NCBI RefSeq assembly: GCF_017776525.1
Contig: NZ_JACVEW010000005.1
Location: forward strand, 1-64,000
DNA: 64,000 nt
DNA from: Marinobacterium alkalitolerans
GTDB lineage: Bacteria; Pseudomonadota; Gammaproteobacteria; Pseudomonadales; Balneatricaceae
Direction: 5' to 3'
The notes under the pieces: generated by a model
The model's input: the letters and a program-made list of their open reading frames with translations, nothing else
Database searches by the model: none
What the model was told of the DNA's origin: nothing
Program-made: the position numbers and the translations under genes
Shown: piece after piece, positions 15,409 to 23,873 of the stretch
How the letters are laid out: each line of letters begins with the position of its first letter
Numbering within the stretch: the stretch's first letter is position 1

Positions 15409-16650
15409 TCAGTGCAGTGTATGGCCCACCAGATAGCTGCCGCCAAAGCCCAGCGTATACGCCACCAGTATGTAGGCCGAGTAGCGCATGAAGCTGATGA
15501 ACGTCACCGCTTCCACCTTGCTCATGGCCACGATGCCGGCGGCAGAGCCGATTACCAGCAGCGAGCCACCCACGCCCACCGCGTAGGTCAGGGTCAGCCA
15601 GCTGGCAGTATCCATCGCGATATCGGACTTCAGCAGTGCGGCGGTCAGCGGCACGTTATCCACCAGCGACGACAGCAGGCCCATCACAAAGTTGGCGCCC
15701 GTGGTGGGCATCAGTTCGTAGATGCGGACCAGTGAATCCAGCACGCCGATCTCTTTCAGCATGCCGACCAGCAGCAGAATGCCGAGGAAGAACAGCAGGG
15801 TGTCGAACTCAATGACGCGGATGTAATCCAGCAGGCTTTCGCGCTCGTCATCCTTGTAGCAGAGGCGACCCACCAGGAACATGATCGACAGGCCGAACAG
15901 GAAGGTCAGCAGTGGCGGTACCCCTGCGATGACGTTGAGAATGATGGTTGAGATGATGGTCATCAGAAAGATCATCGCAATCACCATGCCCACCTTGTCG
16001 TCCCGTCGAGGCGTCGGGTAGATCACGACTTCGCCTTTCAGGCGCAGTGAAAGCAGCCCCGCCAGCACCAATACACTGATCAGGGCGGGCAAGCTGAGCC
16101 AGAGCAGATCATCAATCGCCACTTTCTGCTGCATGAAGATCATCAGCGTGGTGACATCGCCGGTGATCAAGGCTACCCCGCCCGAGTTGACCGCAAATAC
16201 GACCAGTACGGCAAAGCGCAGTGTTTTGCGCGCATCCATTTTCAGTGAAAGCACCAGCGCAATGGAGATCAGGGTGGCGGTGATGTTGTCGGAGAGGGAT
16301 GAGAAGAAGAACGCAAAGCCCGCCACCAGAAACATGAGCTTGCGCTCACTCAACCGCTGGGGCAGCACCTTGTAGATCATGGTTTCGATCAGCCCCTGAT
16401 GGTTAAGAAACGCCACGAAGGTCATGGCGGCCATCAGGAATAGCCAAAGGCTGGCTATCTCCAGGATATTCTCGTTCAGCTGCTCCTGTATGTCATGGCT
16501 TTGCAGGCCGTGTTGCGGAAAGAGGAACAGTAATAACCAGGCAAGTGTGCCGAGGAAAAGGGTGGTTTTCGCCTTATTGATGTGTATGACATCTTCCAGC
16601 ACGATCATCAGGAAGGCGAGCCCTGCAATCGTGAGCAGTAAAGTTTGCAT
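15409..16650 (-). CDS. nhaD: Na+/H+ antiporter, NhaD family
   Basis: A 413-residue membrane protein with about 11-12 helices. Family marks are the S-S-L-S-D-N-I-T-A-T motif (about 118-127), the G-D-V-T-T segment and the V-D-N-V-P-L-T-A-A motif in the second half, the paired acidic and Asn sites that bind sodium in the ion transporter superfamily. NhaD expels Na+ in exchange for H+ and is typical of halophilic and marine bacteria. Convergent with cysG, separated by 11 bp. A gene of the same family is often found next to cysG in marine gammaproteobacteria, but no functional link is known. Confidence 0.93.
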   Translation of the reverse strand: MQTLLLTIAGLAFLMIVLEDVIHINKAKTTLFLGTLAWLLLFLFPQHGLQSHDIQEQLNENILEIASLWLFLMAAMTFVAFLNHQGLIETMIYKVLPQRLSERKLMFLVAGFAFFFSSLSDNITATLISIALVLSLKMDARKTLRFAVLVVFAVNSGGVALITGDVTTLMIFMQQKVAIDDLLWLSLPALISVLVLAGLLSLRLKGEVVIYPTPRRDDKVGMVIAMIFLMTIISTIILNVIAGVPPLLTFLFGLSIMFLVGRLCYKDDERESLLDYIRVIEFDTLLFFLGILLLVGMLKEIGVLDSLVRIYELMPTTGANFVMGLLSSLVDNVPLTAALLKSDIAMDTASWLTLTYAVGVGGSLLVIGSAAGIVAMSKVEAVTFISFMRYSAYILVAYTLGFGGSYLVGHTLH

Positions 16651-16724
16651 CGGTCAAACCGTGCCCCCAAAATTGTGTGAAAGCAGGATTCTACGCCTCT
16701 ACTGAAGTGCTTAACAGGTCTCAA

Positions 16725-17018
16725 ATGGAACAGCCACTTTCATCTTTGCAACCTGCATGGACCGTCTACATGCTGCGCTGTAGCGACGGCAGTTATTACA
16801 CCGGCGTAACCACGGATATGGAGCGCAGGCTGGCGGAGCATAATGGTGAGCGTGCCGGGCGCGGTGCGCGTTATACCCGTGCGCGCAGGCCGGTCGTCGT
16901 GGTATGGCAGGAACAGGGCCATAACAGGGGAAGTGCCCTGAAGCGCGAGTACGCAATCAAGCAGCTCAGTCGCAAACAAAAGCATGAGCTCTGTCAACTT
17001 TACGCTGTATCTATTTAG
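16725..17018 (+). CDS. GIY-YIG nuclease superfamily protein, YhbQ-like
   Basis: A 97-residue single-domain protein starting MEQPLSSLQPAWTVYMLRC at 16725. The GIY-YIG element appears as V-Y-M-L-R-C...Y-Y-T-G-V-T-T-D, followed by the catalytic-type R (M-E-R-R-L-A-E-H-N) and the R-Y-T-R-A-R-R-P strand, ending with the K-R-E-Y-A-I-K-Q-L-S-R-K-Q-K helix with the conserved Glu. Standalone members such as YhbQ show weak DNA nuclease activity and take part in DNA repair. Divergent from nhaD with a 74-bp spacer. Confidence 0.88.
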   Translation: MEQPLSSLQPAWTVYMLRCSDGSYYTGVTTDMERRLAEHNGERAGRGARYTRARRPVVVVWQEQGHNRGSALKREYAIKQLSRKQKHELCQLYAVSI

Positions 17019-17070
17019 AGACATCTGATGTTACCATGCCGTTTCAATCATAATTCAGTGATGAAGTGCC

Positions 17071-17367
17071 ATGGTGAAAGATGTGAGAGAAAAGTACTTT
17101 CCCACACGCTCCCATCCTGAAGGACGTGGCTTCCTTCCCTGGTATGAGCGTGTCGGCCGCAAGGTCTTCCGCAGTTATGGTCATCCGGAAGGCAAATCCA
17201 ATGATGCTGAATTTATTGTTCAGCAGGACAAGCTGATTCCGCTGACCGGTGAGCGCAGTTCTGAAATGGCAGGCGCGCCCTGGTTCGTGCTGCGCGACGG
17301 ACAGGTCTACCCCGGCTACGGCCACCCTGAGGGGAGCAGCCGTGTCGCCTGGTTTGAAGAGCGCTGA
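17071..17367 (+). CDS. Small four-repeat protein with HPEG motifs
   Basis: A 98-residue protein that I do not recognise as a named gene. It is made of four units of about 23 residues starting near 5, 28, 52 and 75. Units 1, 2 and 4 carry H-P-E-G at 15-18, 38-41 and 85-88; unit 3 has diverged to G-E-R-S. Each unit has a strand such as K-V-F-R-S-Y-G or Q-V-Y-P-G-Y-G, the HPEG turn, and a second strand ending in an aromatic pair (L-P-W-Y, A-E-F, A-P-W-F, A-W-F). This suggests a small closed beta fold with four-fold pseudo-symmetry, like the four-fold beta-flower proteins. The stop directly abuts the stop of convergent purT. No signal peptide. Confidence 0.7.
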   Translation: MVKDVREKYFPTRSHPEGRGFLPWYERVGRKVFRSYGHPEGKSNDAEFIVQQDKLIPLTGERSSEMAGAPWFVLRDGQVYPGYGHPEGSSRVAWFEER

Positions 17368-18549
17368 TCAGAACTCGATATCAACGTGGCTGGCGCACTC
17401 CTTGGCTTTTTGGCGTGCACCGTCGGTGTCTTCTGCCAGTGCCAGCGCAACCCCCATGCGGCGGCGGCCATGAATCTCGGGTTTGCCGAACAGGCGAAGG
17501 TCGGTATCCGGCTCTGCGAGGGCCTGCTGCAGGTTGCCAAAACGGGTCTGGCGTGACTCGCCGGTGGGCAGAATCACGGCTGAAGCCGCAGGGCCCAGCT
17601 GACGGATTGCGGGCACCGGCAGGTTCAGAATCGCGCGTGCATGCAGCGCAAACTCCGACAGATTTTGTGAGATAAGCGTCACCATGCCGGTATCGTGCGG
17701 CCGGGGCGACACCTCGCTGAAGATCACTTCATCACCTTTAATGAACAGCTCGACGCCGAAGATGCCGTGCCCACCCAGTGCGCGGGTGATGGTTTCGGCG
17801 ACCTGCTGAGCACCGGCCAGGGCCGCATCCGACATGGTCTGGGGCTGCCAGGATTCACGATAGTCGCCGTCTACCTGAGTGTGTCCGATCGGCGCGCAGA
17901 AGGAGGTGCCGCCGATGTGGCGCACCGTCAGCAACGTGATTTCATAGTCGAACTCGACAAAACCTTCCACGATGACGCGCCCGCCACCCGCGCGCCCGCC
18001 TTCCTGCGCATATTTCCAGGCTTTTTCCAGATCTGCCTCTGTATGCAGGGTGCTTTGGCCCTTGCCGGATGAGCTCATCACGGGTTTGACGATGCAGGGA
18101 AAGCCGATTTCATCCACGGCAGTGCGAAAGCTGTCTTCGTCACCGGCAAAACGATACTCCGAGGTTTTCAGGCCCAGTTCTTCCGCCGCCAGACGACGAA
18201 TGCCTTCGCGGTTCATCGTGAGCTGAGTTGCACGGGCGGTCGGAATGACGCGGTAGCCTTCCTGCTCAAGCTCGGCCAGCGTATCGGTCGCAATGGCCTC
18301 AATTTCCGGGACGATGTAGTCGGGCTGCTCATGCTCGATGACCTGACGCAGGGCTGCGCCATCCAGCATGGAGATGACATGTGAACGGTGTGCAACCTGC
18401 ATGGCAGGGCTGTTGGCGTAGCGGTCGACAACAATGACTTCGACCCCCAGTCGCTGCAGCTCAATGACGACTTCTTTGCCCAGCTCGCCGCCACCGCACA
18501 TGAGGACGCGGGTGGCCGTACCGGAAAGTGGTGTGCCCAGAGTTGTCAT
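17368..18549 (-). CDS. purT: Formate-dependent phosphoribosylglycinamide formyltransferase
   Basis: A 393-residue ATP-grasp enzyme, the same length class as E. coli PurT (392). N-terminal C-G-G-G-E-L-G-K-E, the central [12 protein letters not shown] loop that closes over ATP, the [10 protein letters not shown] strand and the C-terminal [13 protein letters not shown] motif are all present. It makes formyl-glycinamide ribonucleotide from GAR, formate and ATP in purine synthesis, an alternative to PurN. Transcribed alone from a promoter at about 18583-18613. Confidence 0.97.
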   Translation of the reverse strand: MTTLGTPLSGTATRVLMCGGGELGKEVVIELQRLGVEVIVVDRYANSPAMQVAHRSHVISMLDGAALRQVIEHEQPDYIVPEIEAIATDTLAELEQEGYRVIPTARATQLTMNREGIRRLAAEELGLKTSEYRFAGDEDSFRTAVDEIGFPCIVKPVMSSSGKGQSTLHTEADLEKAWKYAQEGGRAGGGRVIVEGFVEFDYEITLLTVRHIGGTSFCAPIGHTQVDGDYRESWQPQTMSDAALAGAQQVAETITRALGGHGIFGVELFIKGDEVIFSEVSPRPHDTGMVTLISQNLSEFALHARAILNLPVPAIRQLGPAASAVILPTGESRQTRFGNLQQALAEPDTDLRLFGKPEIHGRRRMGVALALAEDTDGARQKAKECASHVDIEF

Positions 18550-18582
18550 GCTAACGCACTCCCTGTTGAAAAAGTTTCACGC

Positions 18583-18613
18583 ATTATAGGTGGGAGGAGG
18601 GCGTGAGCGCCAA
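18583..18613 (-). promoter_or_regulatory. Candidate purT promoter
   Basis: On the minus strand TTGGCG (18608-18613) and a perfect TATAAT (18583-18588) are separated by 19 bp, 34 bp before the purT ATG. The spacing is long, so a regulator or an extended contact may be needed. No clear PurR box is visible. Confidence 0.5.
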
Positions 18614-18635
18614 CGGGGCTGACTATACTTAGGGG

Positions 18636-18725
18636 GCAAATTTTCCAGAAGACATACCCCTCAGGTATGGTCCTTGGCCGGCTATTTCGGCCTGAACGGG
18701 CTGCCCGTGTTGGGCAGCCCTTTTT
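18636..18725 (+). ncRNA. Candidate intergenic small RNA with three hairpins and terminator
   Basis: This plus-strand stretch lies between leftward purT and leftward argO, so neither gene needs it. It contains hairpin 1 (CATACC 18653-18658 / GGTATG 18664-18669), hairpin 2 (GGCCG 18676-18680 / CGGCC 18688-18692) and a strong terminator (GGGCTGCCC 18698-18706 / GGGCAGCCC 18712-18720) followed by TTTTT. A -10-like TATACT is at 18624-18629, giving a start near 18636 and an RNA of about 90 bases. No -35 is convincing. No known RNA family is recognised and no ORF with a ribosome site is present. Confidence 0.5.
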
Positions 18726-18735
18726 CGGTCAGGTG

Positions 18736-19362
18736 TTAGAAGGCATTCAGCAGGCTGGCGGCAATAGTCCACATCATCAGGCAGATCAGCCCGTCCAGCA
18801 CGCGCCAGGCCATGGGCTTGCGGAACAGAGGTGCCAGCCAGCGGGCACCGGCGCAGAGACTGGTAAACCAGATGATGGAAAAGGTAATGGCACCGACCGC
18901 AAACCACCAGCGCAGTCCCGGCTCGTACTGACCGCCAATGCCGCCCAGCAGCACCACGGTGTCGATATAGGCGTGCGGGTTGAGCAGTGTGACGGCGACC
19001 GCTGTCAGCAGTGCGGTGCGCAGTGAACTGATGCCCTTGTCACGGGTTTCAAGCTGGTGGCTGTTGAAGGCACGGCGTGCCGCCTGCAGGCCAAACCAGA
19101 ACAGAAAGAGGGCGCCACCCCAGCGTGCAATTTCAAGCAGCGTCGGAGACTGGTTGATCAGTACACCCAACCCGGCAACGCCGGCGGTCACCAGCACGGC
19201 GTCGAAAAACATGCACAGCAGTGCCACCGGCCAGTGATATTCCCGTTTGAGGCTTTGTGTCAGCACGAATGCATTTTGCGCACCAATCGCCATGATCAAT
19301 CCGGCGGAGGTCGCCAGGCCCTTGCTCCAGGCCAGTAACTCCACAGTAAGAACTGAAGTCAT
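18736..19362 (-). CDS. argO: LysE/ArgO family amino acid exporter
   Basis: A 208-residue inner-membrane protein with six hydrophobic segments and the LysE signature near the N-terminus (K-G-L-A-T-S-A-G-L-I-M-A-I-G-A-Q-N-A-F-V-L). The G-A-Q-N-A-F-V-L element is characteristic of the arginine/lysine exporter branch. It should export arginine, and perhaps lysine or canavanine, using the proton gradient. Divergent from an ArgP-type LysR regulator, the same arrangement as lysE-lysG in Corynebacterium, which supports the assignment. Confidence 0.92.
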   Translation of the reverse strand: MTSVLTVELLAWSKGLATSAGLIMAIGAQNAFVLTQSLKREYHWPVALLCMFFDAVLVTAGVAGLGVLINQSPTLLEIARWGGALFLFWFGLQAARRAFNSHQLETRDKGISSLRTALLTAVAVTLLNPHAYIDTVVLLGGIGGQYEPGLRWWFAVGAITFSIIWFTSLCAGARWLAPLFRKPMAWRVLDGLICLMMWTIAASLLNAF

Positions 19363-19474
19363 GCCGTGTCTCCCTTGCTGCGTTTGCGGATTAAGAAATG
19401 AAGGCGGCCATGTTGCGACTGTTCGCTGATTAAGTAAAACTAATCTTTTTAATCAATCATTAATCTCTCTAATT

Positions 19475-20404
19475 ATGCTGGATATGCGACAGCTCTCCGC
19501 GCTGGCAGCGGTGGTGGAGGAGCAAAGTTTTGAACGGGCGGCTCAGAGGCTGCATGTGACTCAGTCTGCGGTGTCTCAGCGGATTCGGCAGCTTGAGGAG
19601 CGTCTGGGGCAAGTGCTGGTGGTGCGCAGCTCGCCGGTCCAGGCAACGCCGGCCGGTCTGCAGGTGCTCAAGCACTATCGCCAGGTGAGCCTGTTGGAGC
19701 AGGAGCTGCAGCAGGCGCTTTCGCAGCAGGATGACGCGGGCTTTACCCGAGTTGCCGTGGGGTTGAATGCGGACAGTCTGGATACCTGGTTTCCGGATGC
19801 AATCGCGCCCTTGCTGCAGCAACAGCGCCTGCTGGTGGATCTCAAGGTGGATGATCAGGACGCCACTCAGCAGCTTTTGAAAGATGGTGAAGTGATCGGG
19901 TGTATCACCTCGTCACCCAAGGCGATGCCGGGGTGTGCCTGTGTGCCGCTGGGGGTAGTTGCCTATCGCTGCCTTGCCAGTCCCGGCTATCTGGCGCGCT
20001 ACTTCCCGCAGGGGGTGGAAGCTGCACGCTTTCGACAGGCCCCCATAGCCGAGTTCAGTAACAAGGATCAGCTACAGAACCGCTACCTGATGCAGTATTT
20101 CGGCGTTGGGCCGCACGAGTATCCGCGCCATCGTATCCCGTCTTCAAAGGCGTTCTGTGACGTGATTGTAAGAGGGCTGGCATGCGGAATGGTGCCTGAT
20201 CAGCAGGGCAATCCGCTAATTGAGCGAGGAGAAGCGGTGGATATGACGCCGGGACGTTATCTTGCCGTACCCTTGTACTGGCACGTCTGGAATCTGAAGT
20301 CGCAGCTGATACGTGCGCTGACGGATGCGCTGGTGGTGGAGGCGGAACGTCAGCTCGACCGTTTTGAACAGCACGGCCAGCTAACGCATCCGGGGGACGA
20401 CTAG
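19475..20404 (+). CDS. argP: LysR-type regulator of arginine export, ArgP/LysG
   Basis: A 309-residue LysR protein. The winged helix-turn-helix at 1-60 has the ArgP pattern Q-S-F-E-R-A-A-Q-R-L-H-V-T-Q-S-A-V-S-Q, then I-R-Q-L-E-E-R-L-G-Q-V-L-V-V-R. The sensor domain contains G-L-N-A-D-S-L-D-T-W-F, conserved in ArgP where it binds arginine or lysine. ArgP activates argO transcription when arginine is bound. Divergent from argO across a 112-bp spacer, which should hold the operator. Its start lacks a strong ribosome site. Confidence 0.92.
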   Translation: MLDMRQLSALAAVVEEQSFERAAQRLHVTQSAVSQRIRQLEERLGQVLVVRSSPVQATPAGLQVLKHYRQVSLLEQELQQALSQQDDAGFTRVAVGLNADSLDTWFPDAIAPLLQQQRLLVDLKVDDQDATQQLLKDGEVIGCITSSPKAMPGCACVPLGVVAYRCLASPGYLARYFPQGVEAARFRQAPIAEFSNKDQLQNRYLMQYFGVGPHEYPRHRIPSSKAFCDVIVRGLACGMVPDQQGNPLIERGEAVDMTPGRYLAVPLYWHVWNLKSQLIRALTDALVVEAERQLDRFEQHGQLTHPGDD

Positions 20405-20434
20405 AGCCCGGCACCGTTGAGTCGGGCCGGGCTC
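20404..20434. terminator. Hairpin between convergent argP and deaD
   Basis: Perfect 9-bp stem GAGCCCGGC / GCCGGGCTC (20404-20412 and 20426-20434) in the 39-bp spacer. There is only a weak T tract, so termination efficiency is uncertain. Confidence 0.5.
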
Positions 20435-20443
20435 ATTGTCGAA

Positions 20444-22156
20444 TCAGTCGCGGTTGGCGCGGCGGCCCTGCGGCTTGCCACGCGGGCGGCGCGGAGCGCT
20501 GTTTTCCTGCCAGGGGCGAATGTCCAGGCGCTGGCCACAGACGCGCGCACGCTTGAGTGTTTGCATCTGCTGGTTGTTAAGACCTGAGGGCAGGTCGACA
20601 CAGCTGAACTCGTCCGCGATGTTGATCCGGCCGATCAGGCGGCTTTCGATGCCGGCTTCGTTGGCAATAGCGCCCACGATGTTACCCGGCTTGACGCCGT
20701 GCTGGTGGCCTACGCCGATCCAGTAACGTTCCATACCGGCTGCAACCGGTTCGTTGCGCTGGTTACGGCGCGGGCGCTCTCCGCGCTCCTGACGCTCGCG
20801 AGGCGCAGCGCGGTTGGGGTCCGGCTCGTTTTCGTTCATCCACAGCGGCTTGTCGGTATGCATCAGCGCCAGGGTTGCGGCAACCATCTGTTCGGCGCTC
20901 AGCTCAGACTGCTCCTGCAGGGCGTTGATGACCGGCAGGTACTGCTCCAGATCCGCCTTTTCGGCAGCTTCCAGAATGCGCTTCTGCAAACGCTCTGCTC
21001 GCAGGGCATTGATCTCCTTGGCCGTCGGCATCTGGAGTTTTTCCAGCGGCTGACGCGTGGTGCGTTCGATCTGCTTCAGCAGGCGCTGTTCACGCGGAGT
21101 GACGAACAGAATGGCATCCCCTTCGCGTCCGGCACGGCCGGTACGACCGATACGGTGGATGTATGACTCGGTGTCATAGGGAATGTCATAGTTGACCACG
21201 TGGCTGATACGCTCAACGTCCAGACCACGCGCCACCACGTCGGTGGCGATCACGACATCCAGCTCACCCTTTTTCAGCTTGCTGACGATGCGCTCACGCT
21301 GAGCCTGGGCAATATCGCCGTGCAGGGCAGCGGCCGGGAAGCCGGCTTGATTCAGTTCTTCCGCGAGGCTTTCCGTGGCGGTTTTGGTCCGCACGAACAC
21401 CAGGGCTGCCTCGTGCTCATGCAGTTCCAGAATGCGGGTCAGGGCCTGAGTCTTGCTCATGCCGCGCACGGTCCAGGTGCGCTGACGAATGGTGCTGGCC
21501 GTCGCAGTCTGCGCCTTGATTTTGATAACCGCCGGGTCCTGCAGGTAGTTTTCTGCAATGTGACGGATCGCCTGCGGCATGGTGGCCGAGAAGAGGGCGA
21601 TCTGACGCTGGGCCGGCGTGTGCTGCAGAATCCATTCCACGTCGTCGATGAAGCCCATGCGCAGCATTTCGTCGGCTTCGTCCAGTACCAGTGACTGGAG
21701 ACGGTCGAGCTGCAGGGTGCCGCGACGGATATGGTCCATCACACGCCCCGGCGTGCCGATGATCACCTGGGCACCACGGCGCAGGCCGCGGATCTGGCTG
21801 TCATAGCCCTGGCCACCGTAAATGGACAGAGTACGCAGGCCGGGCAGATGTTTGGCGTATTTCTCACAGGCGGTCGCGACCTGCAGGGCGAGCTCACGCG
21901 TGGGTGCCAATACCAGCAGCTGAGGATGGGTTGCCGTTGTATCAATCCGCTGCAGCAATGGCAGGGCAAAGGCGGCCGTTTTACCGGTTCCGGTCTGTGC
22001 CATGCCCAGCAGATCCCGTCCCTCGAGAAGTGGCGGGATACTCCGGGCCTGAATCGGTGAAGGCGTTTCGTAGCCAACATCGGCCAGTGCGCTGAGAATA
22101 GGAGTAGACAGTCCCAAATCGCCAAAGGTGGCGGGGCTGGTATCAGTGTCGGACAT
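20444..22156 (-). CDS. deaD: DEAD-box ATP-dependent RNA helicase DeaD/CsdA
   Basis: A 570-residue helicase, starting MSDTDTSPATFGDLGLSTP at 22156; the reading frame extends another 40 codons upstream through the promoter and is not used. All core motifs are present: Q motif, A-Q-T-G-T-G-K-T, P-T-R-E-L-A, D-E-A-D, S-A-T, and H-R-I-G-R-T-G-R. The C-terminal DbpA-like RNA-binding domain (Y-W-I-G-V-G-H-Q-H-G-V-K-P-G-N-I-V-G) and an Arg-rich tail identify the DeaD/CsdA branch. It unwinds RNA during ribosome assembly and in the cold. It is shorter than E. coli DeaD (629) mainly in the linker and tail. Confidence 0.95.
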   Translation of the reverse strand: MSDTDTSPATFGDLGLSTPILSALADVGYETPSPIQARSIPPLLEGRDLLGMAQTGTGKTAAFALPLLQRIDTTATHPQLLVLAPTRELALQVATACEKYAKHLPGLRTLSIYGGQGYDSQIRGLRRGAQVIIGTPGRVMDHIRRGTLQLDRLQSLVLDEADEMLRMGFIDDVEWILQHTPAQRQIALFSATMPQAIRHIAENYLQDPAVIKIKAQTATASTIRQRTWTVRGMSKTQALTRILELHEHEAALVFVRTKTATESLAEELNQAGFPAAALHGDIAQAQRERIVSKLKKGELDVVIATDVVARGLDVERISHVVNYDIPYDTESYIHRIGRTGRAGREGDAILFVTPREQRLLKQIERTTRQPLEKLQMPTAKEINALRAERLQKRILEAAEKADLEQYLPVINALQEQSELSAEQMVAATLALMHTDKPLWMNENEPDPNRAAPRERQERGERPRRNQRNEPVAAGMERYWIGVGHQHGVKPGNIVGAIANEAGIESRLIGRINIADEFSCVDLPSGLNNQQMQTLKRARVCGQRLDIRPWQENSAPRRPRGKPQGRRANRD

Positions 22157-22246
22157 GCTGTGAGTTACACCTGGGTCTTTTTTAGAGGAGGCAACAGGGA
22201 TGCGAGTGTTTGATGTAGCCAGTGTTGCCTGGATATTAAGGCGCGA

Positions 22247-22252
22247 ATTATA
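22247..22252 (-). promoter_or_regulatory. -10 element of deaD
   Basis: A perfect TATAAT on the minus strand 91 bp before the deaD ATG; the -35 region is poor. It gives a leader of about 85 bases, in keeping with the long untranslated leaders of cold-regulated helicase genes. Confidence 0.5.
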
Positions 22253-22314
22253 CGCGATTGCAATGATAAGGTCCACTGGAATAGAGGGGGCAGTGGACCA
22301 CAGGCATTGAGTAA

Positions 22315-23094
22315 TTACTGGGCGTGCGTGAAGTGGTTGTAGATATCGATCAGCTCATCTTCATCAAAACGCACGATAATCAGCTGTTGTCCCGGATGAA
22401 TCACATTCGGGTTTTGCCCCAGAAGTCCTTGCTGATAGTTGTAGACCCAGGTGGTTTCCACCTTGTCCTTCAGCAATGTGCCCAGCCAGGAGCTGCGCTT
22501 ATCGGCCAGGGGCTCGTCTGCGTCTTCGGGAATGGCGACACTCAGCAGGCGAGAGCGGTCATCGATGCGAATACCGCGGGTGAAGGTTTCGATCAGCCCC
22601 TGGTGGATGATACCCCACAGCCCCTGCTGGTCGGCACCGTCCACGGAGTGAATATAGAAGACTTCATTGCTGGCCTGATCCGGGTTGTTCAACAACTCCT
22701 GCAGGCGCAGCCTGTCCAGTTTGCTCAGCTGGTCGGATACCTGCGGGGCGTTGCTGCTCCCGGTCGTTGTGCGTGAAGCGGCAAAGGTTTTGACGCTGCT
22801 GCTGGCTGCGGGGGCTTCAAGCTGGATGGCATCAGCGGCCTGGGCTTCGGTCTCCGGCAGTTTGAGCAGCTGGTTGCCCTTCACGAAATGATCGGCCTCA
22901 TTCATGTTGAGCGTTTGTTCAGCCGCCTGCTGGGTCAGGCTGTTGATATGGCTTTGCGCTTCCCGCCGCGTTTCTTCAGATACGCTGGGCGGCGTGTTGG
23001 CGTTTTCAAGCTGGGTATCGGGGGGGGGCTGAAGAAAAAGATAGCCTGCTGCTGCAAAAACAATCAGCGTAAAAATCAGAATCAGACGCTGCAT
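22315..23094 (-). CDS. Single-pass membrane protein with C-terminal LysM-like segment
   Basis: A 259-residue protein starting MQRLILIFTLIVFAAAGYLF at 23094. Residues 2-20 are a signal anchor, 25-120 a polar low-complexity stretch rich in Ala, Gln and Ser, and 150-259 a globular region. The end reads Y-N-Y-Q-Q-G-L-L-G-Q-N-P-N-V-I-H-P-G-Q-Q-L-I-I-V, which is like the second half of a LysM module (N-P-x-x-I-x-P-G-Q-x-L). It probably faces the periplasm, perhaps touching peptidoglycan. No named family is recognised. Divergent from the smrA gene. Confidence 0.65.
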   Translation of the reverse strand: MQRLILIFTLIVFAAAGYLFLQPPPDTQLENANTPPSVSEETRREAQSHINSLTQQAAEQTLNMNEADHFVKGNQLLKLPETEAQAADAIQLEAPAASSSVKTFAASRTTTGSSNAPQVSDQLSKLDRLRLQELLNNPDQASNEVFYIHSVDGADQQGLWGIIHQGLIETFTRGIRIDDRSRLLSVAIPEDADEPLADKRSSWLGTLLKDKVETTWVYNYQQGLLGQNPNVIHPGQQLIIVRFDEDELIDIYNHFTHAQ

Positions 23095-23218
23095 GGGGTT
23101 GATACCTCTGTGAATTGCCTGCTTACACTCTAATAGAGAATCCTTCAGCTGCAAAACGTTCAATTCGGTCGATTCTGCTGTCACAATACAGCTATAACGT
23201 TTGCGGAAGGAGGGCCTG

Positions 23219-23803
23219 ATGCATTCCGAGCATGATGACAGCTTTTCCGAGCTGATGCAGTCTGAAGGGGTTAGCCGCCTTCGACCGAAAGACAGTGCCG
23301 GGCCCGCAGTACCGGCTGCACGGTCGCTGAAAGCCGACCCGGACAAAAGTGTACGCCGCCGTCTGGCACAGGGGTCGCCGGAAGGGTTGTCACTGGATGA
23401 GATCGAGCTGTTGCACCCGGCAGACCCTATCAGCTGGAAGCGCGACGGCGTTCAGGACGGTGTGTTCAGAAATCTGAGGCTGGGTCGATACAGTGCAGAC
23501 GCCAGTTTGAACCTGCAGCAGTTTACGCCTTCACAGGCGCGTGACGAGCTGGCCGGGTTTGTGCGCCAGAGTTATGAATTCGGTATCCGTACCGTGCTGG
23601 TGCAGCTGGGCAAGTCGCGTGGGCGAGAAGACCGGCCCAACCGACTCAAGAGCTATCTGGACGTGTGGCTTCAGCAGCTTGATCTGGTACTGGCCTACCA
23701 CTCGGCACAGCCGCATCATGGTGGTGTTGGCGCGGTCTACGTAATGCTGCGCAAGAATGCACAGAGCCGCCAGCAAAACTGGGAGCAGCACCAGAAGCGT
23801 TAA
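23219..23803 (+). CDS. smrA: Smr domain protein, SmrA/YdaL type
   Basis: A 194-residue protein. A strong ribosome site GGAAGGAGGG selects the ATG at 23219 over a TTG 18 bases upstream. The N-terminal 75 residues are a charged region; the Smr domain covers about 90-185, with A-S-L-N-L, a helix with R-D-E-L-A-G-F-V-R-Q-S, and the final Q-P-H-H-G-G-V-G-A-V-Y-V-M-L-R. Smr proteins of this type nick or bind DNA or RNA. The usual H-G-K-G loop reads L-G-K-S here, so catalytic competence may differ. It is followed by a degenerate GGDEF gene. Confidence 0.85.
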   Translation: MHSEHDDSFSELMQSEGVSRLRPKDSAGPAVPAARSLKADPDKSVRRRLAQGSPEGLSLDEIELLHPADPISWKRDGVQDGVFRNLRLGRYSADASLNLQQFTPSQARDELAGFVRQSYEFGIRTVLVQLGKSRGREDRPNRLKSYLDVWLQQLDLVLAYHSAQPHHGGVGAVYVMLRKNAQSRQQNWEQHQKR

Positions 23804-23873
23804 TAAATGTCGCTGATTGCATTCAGGTGCTAAAGTCGCTTTACTGAACAGGGAAACAGGTGAGGATACCGGC

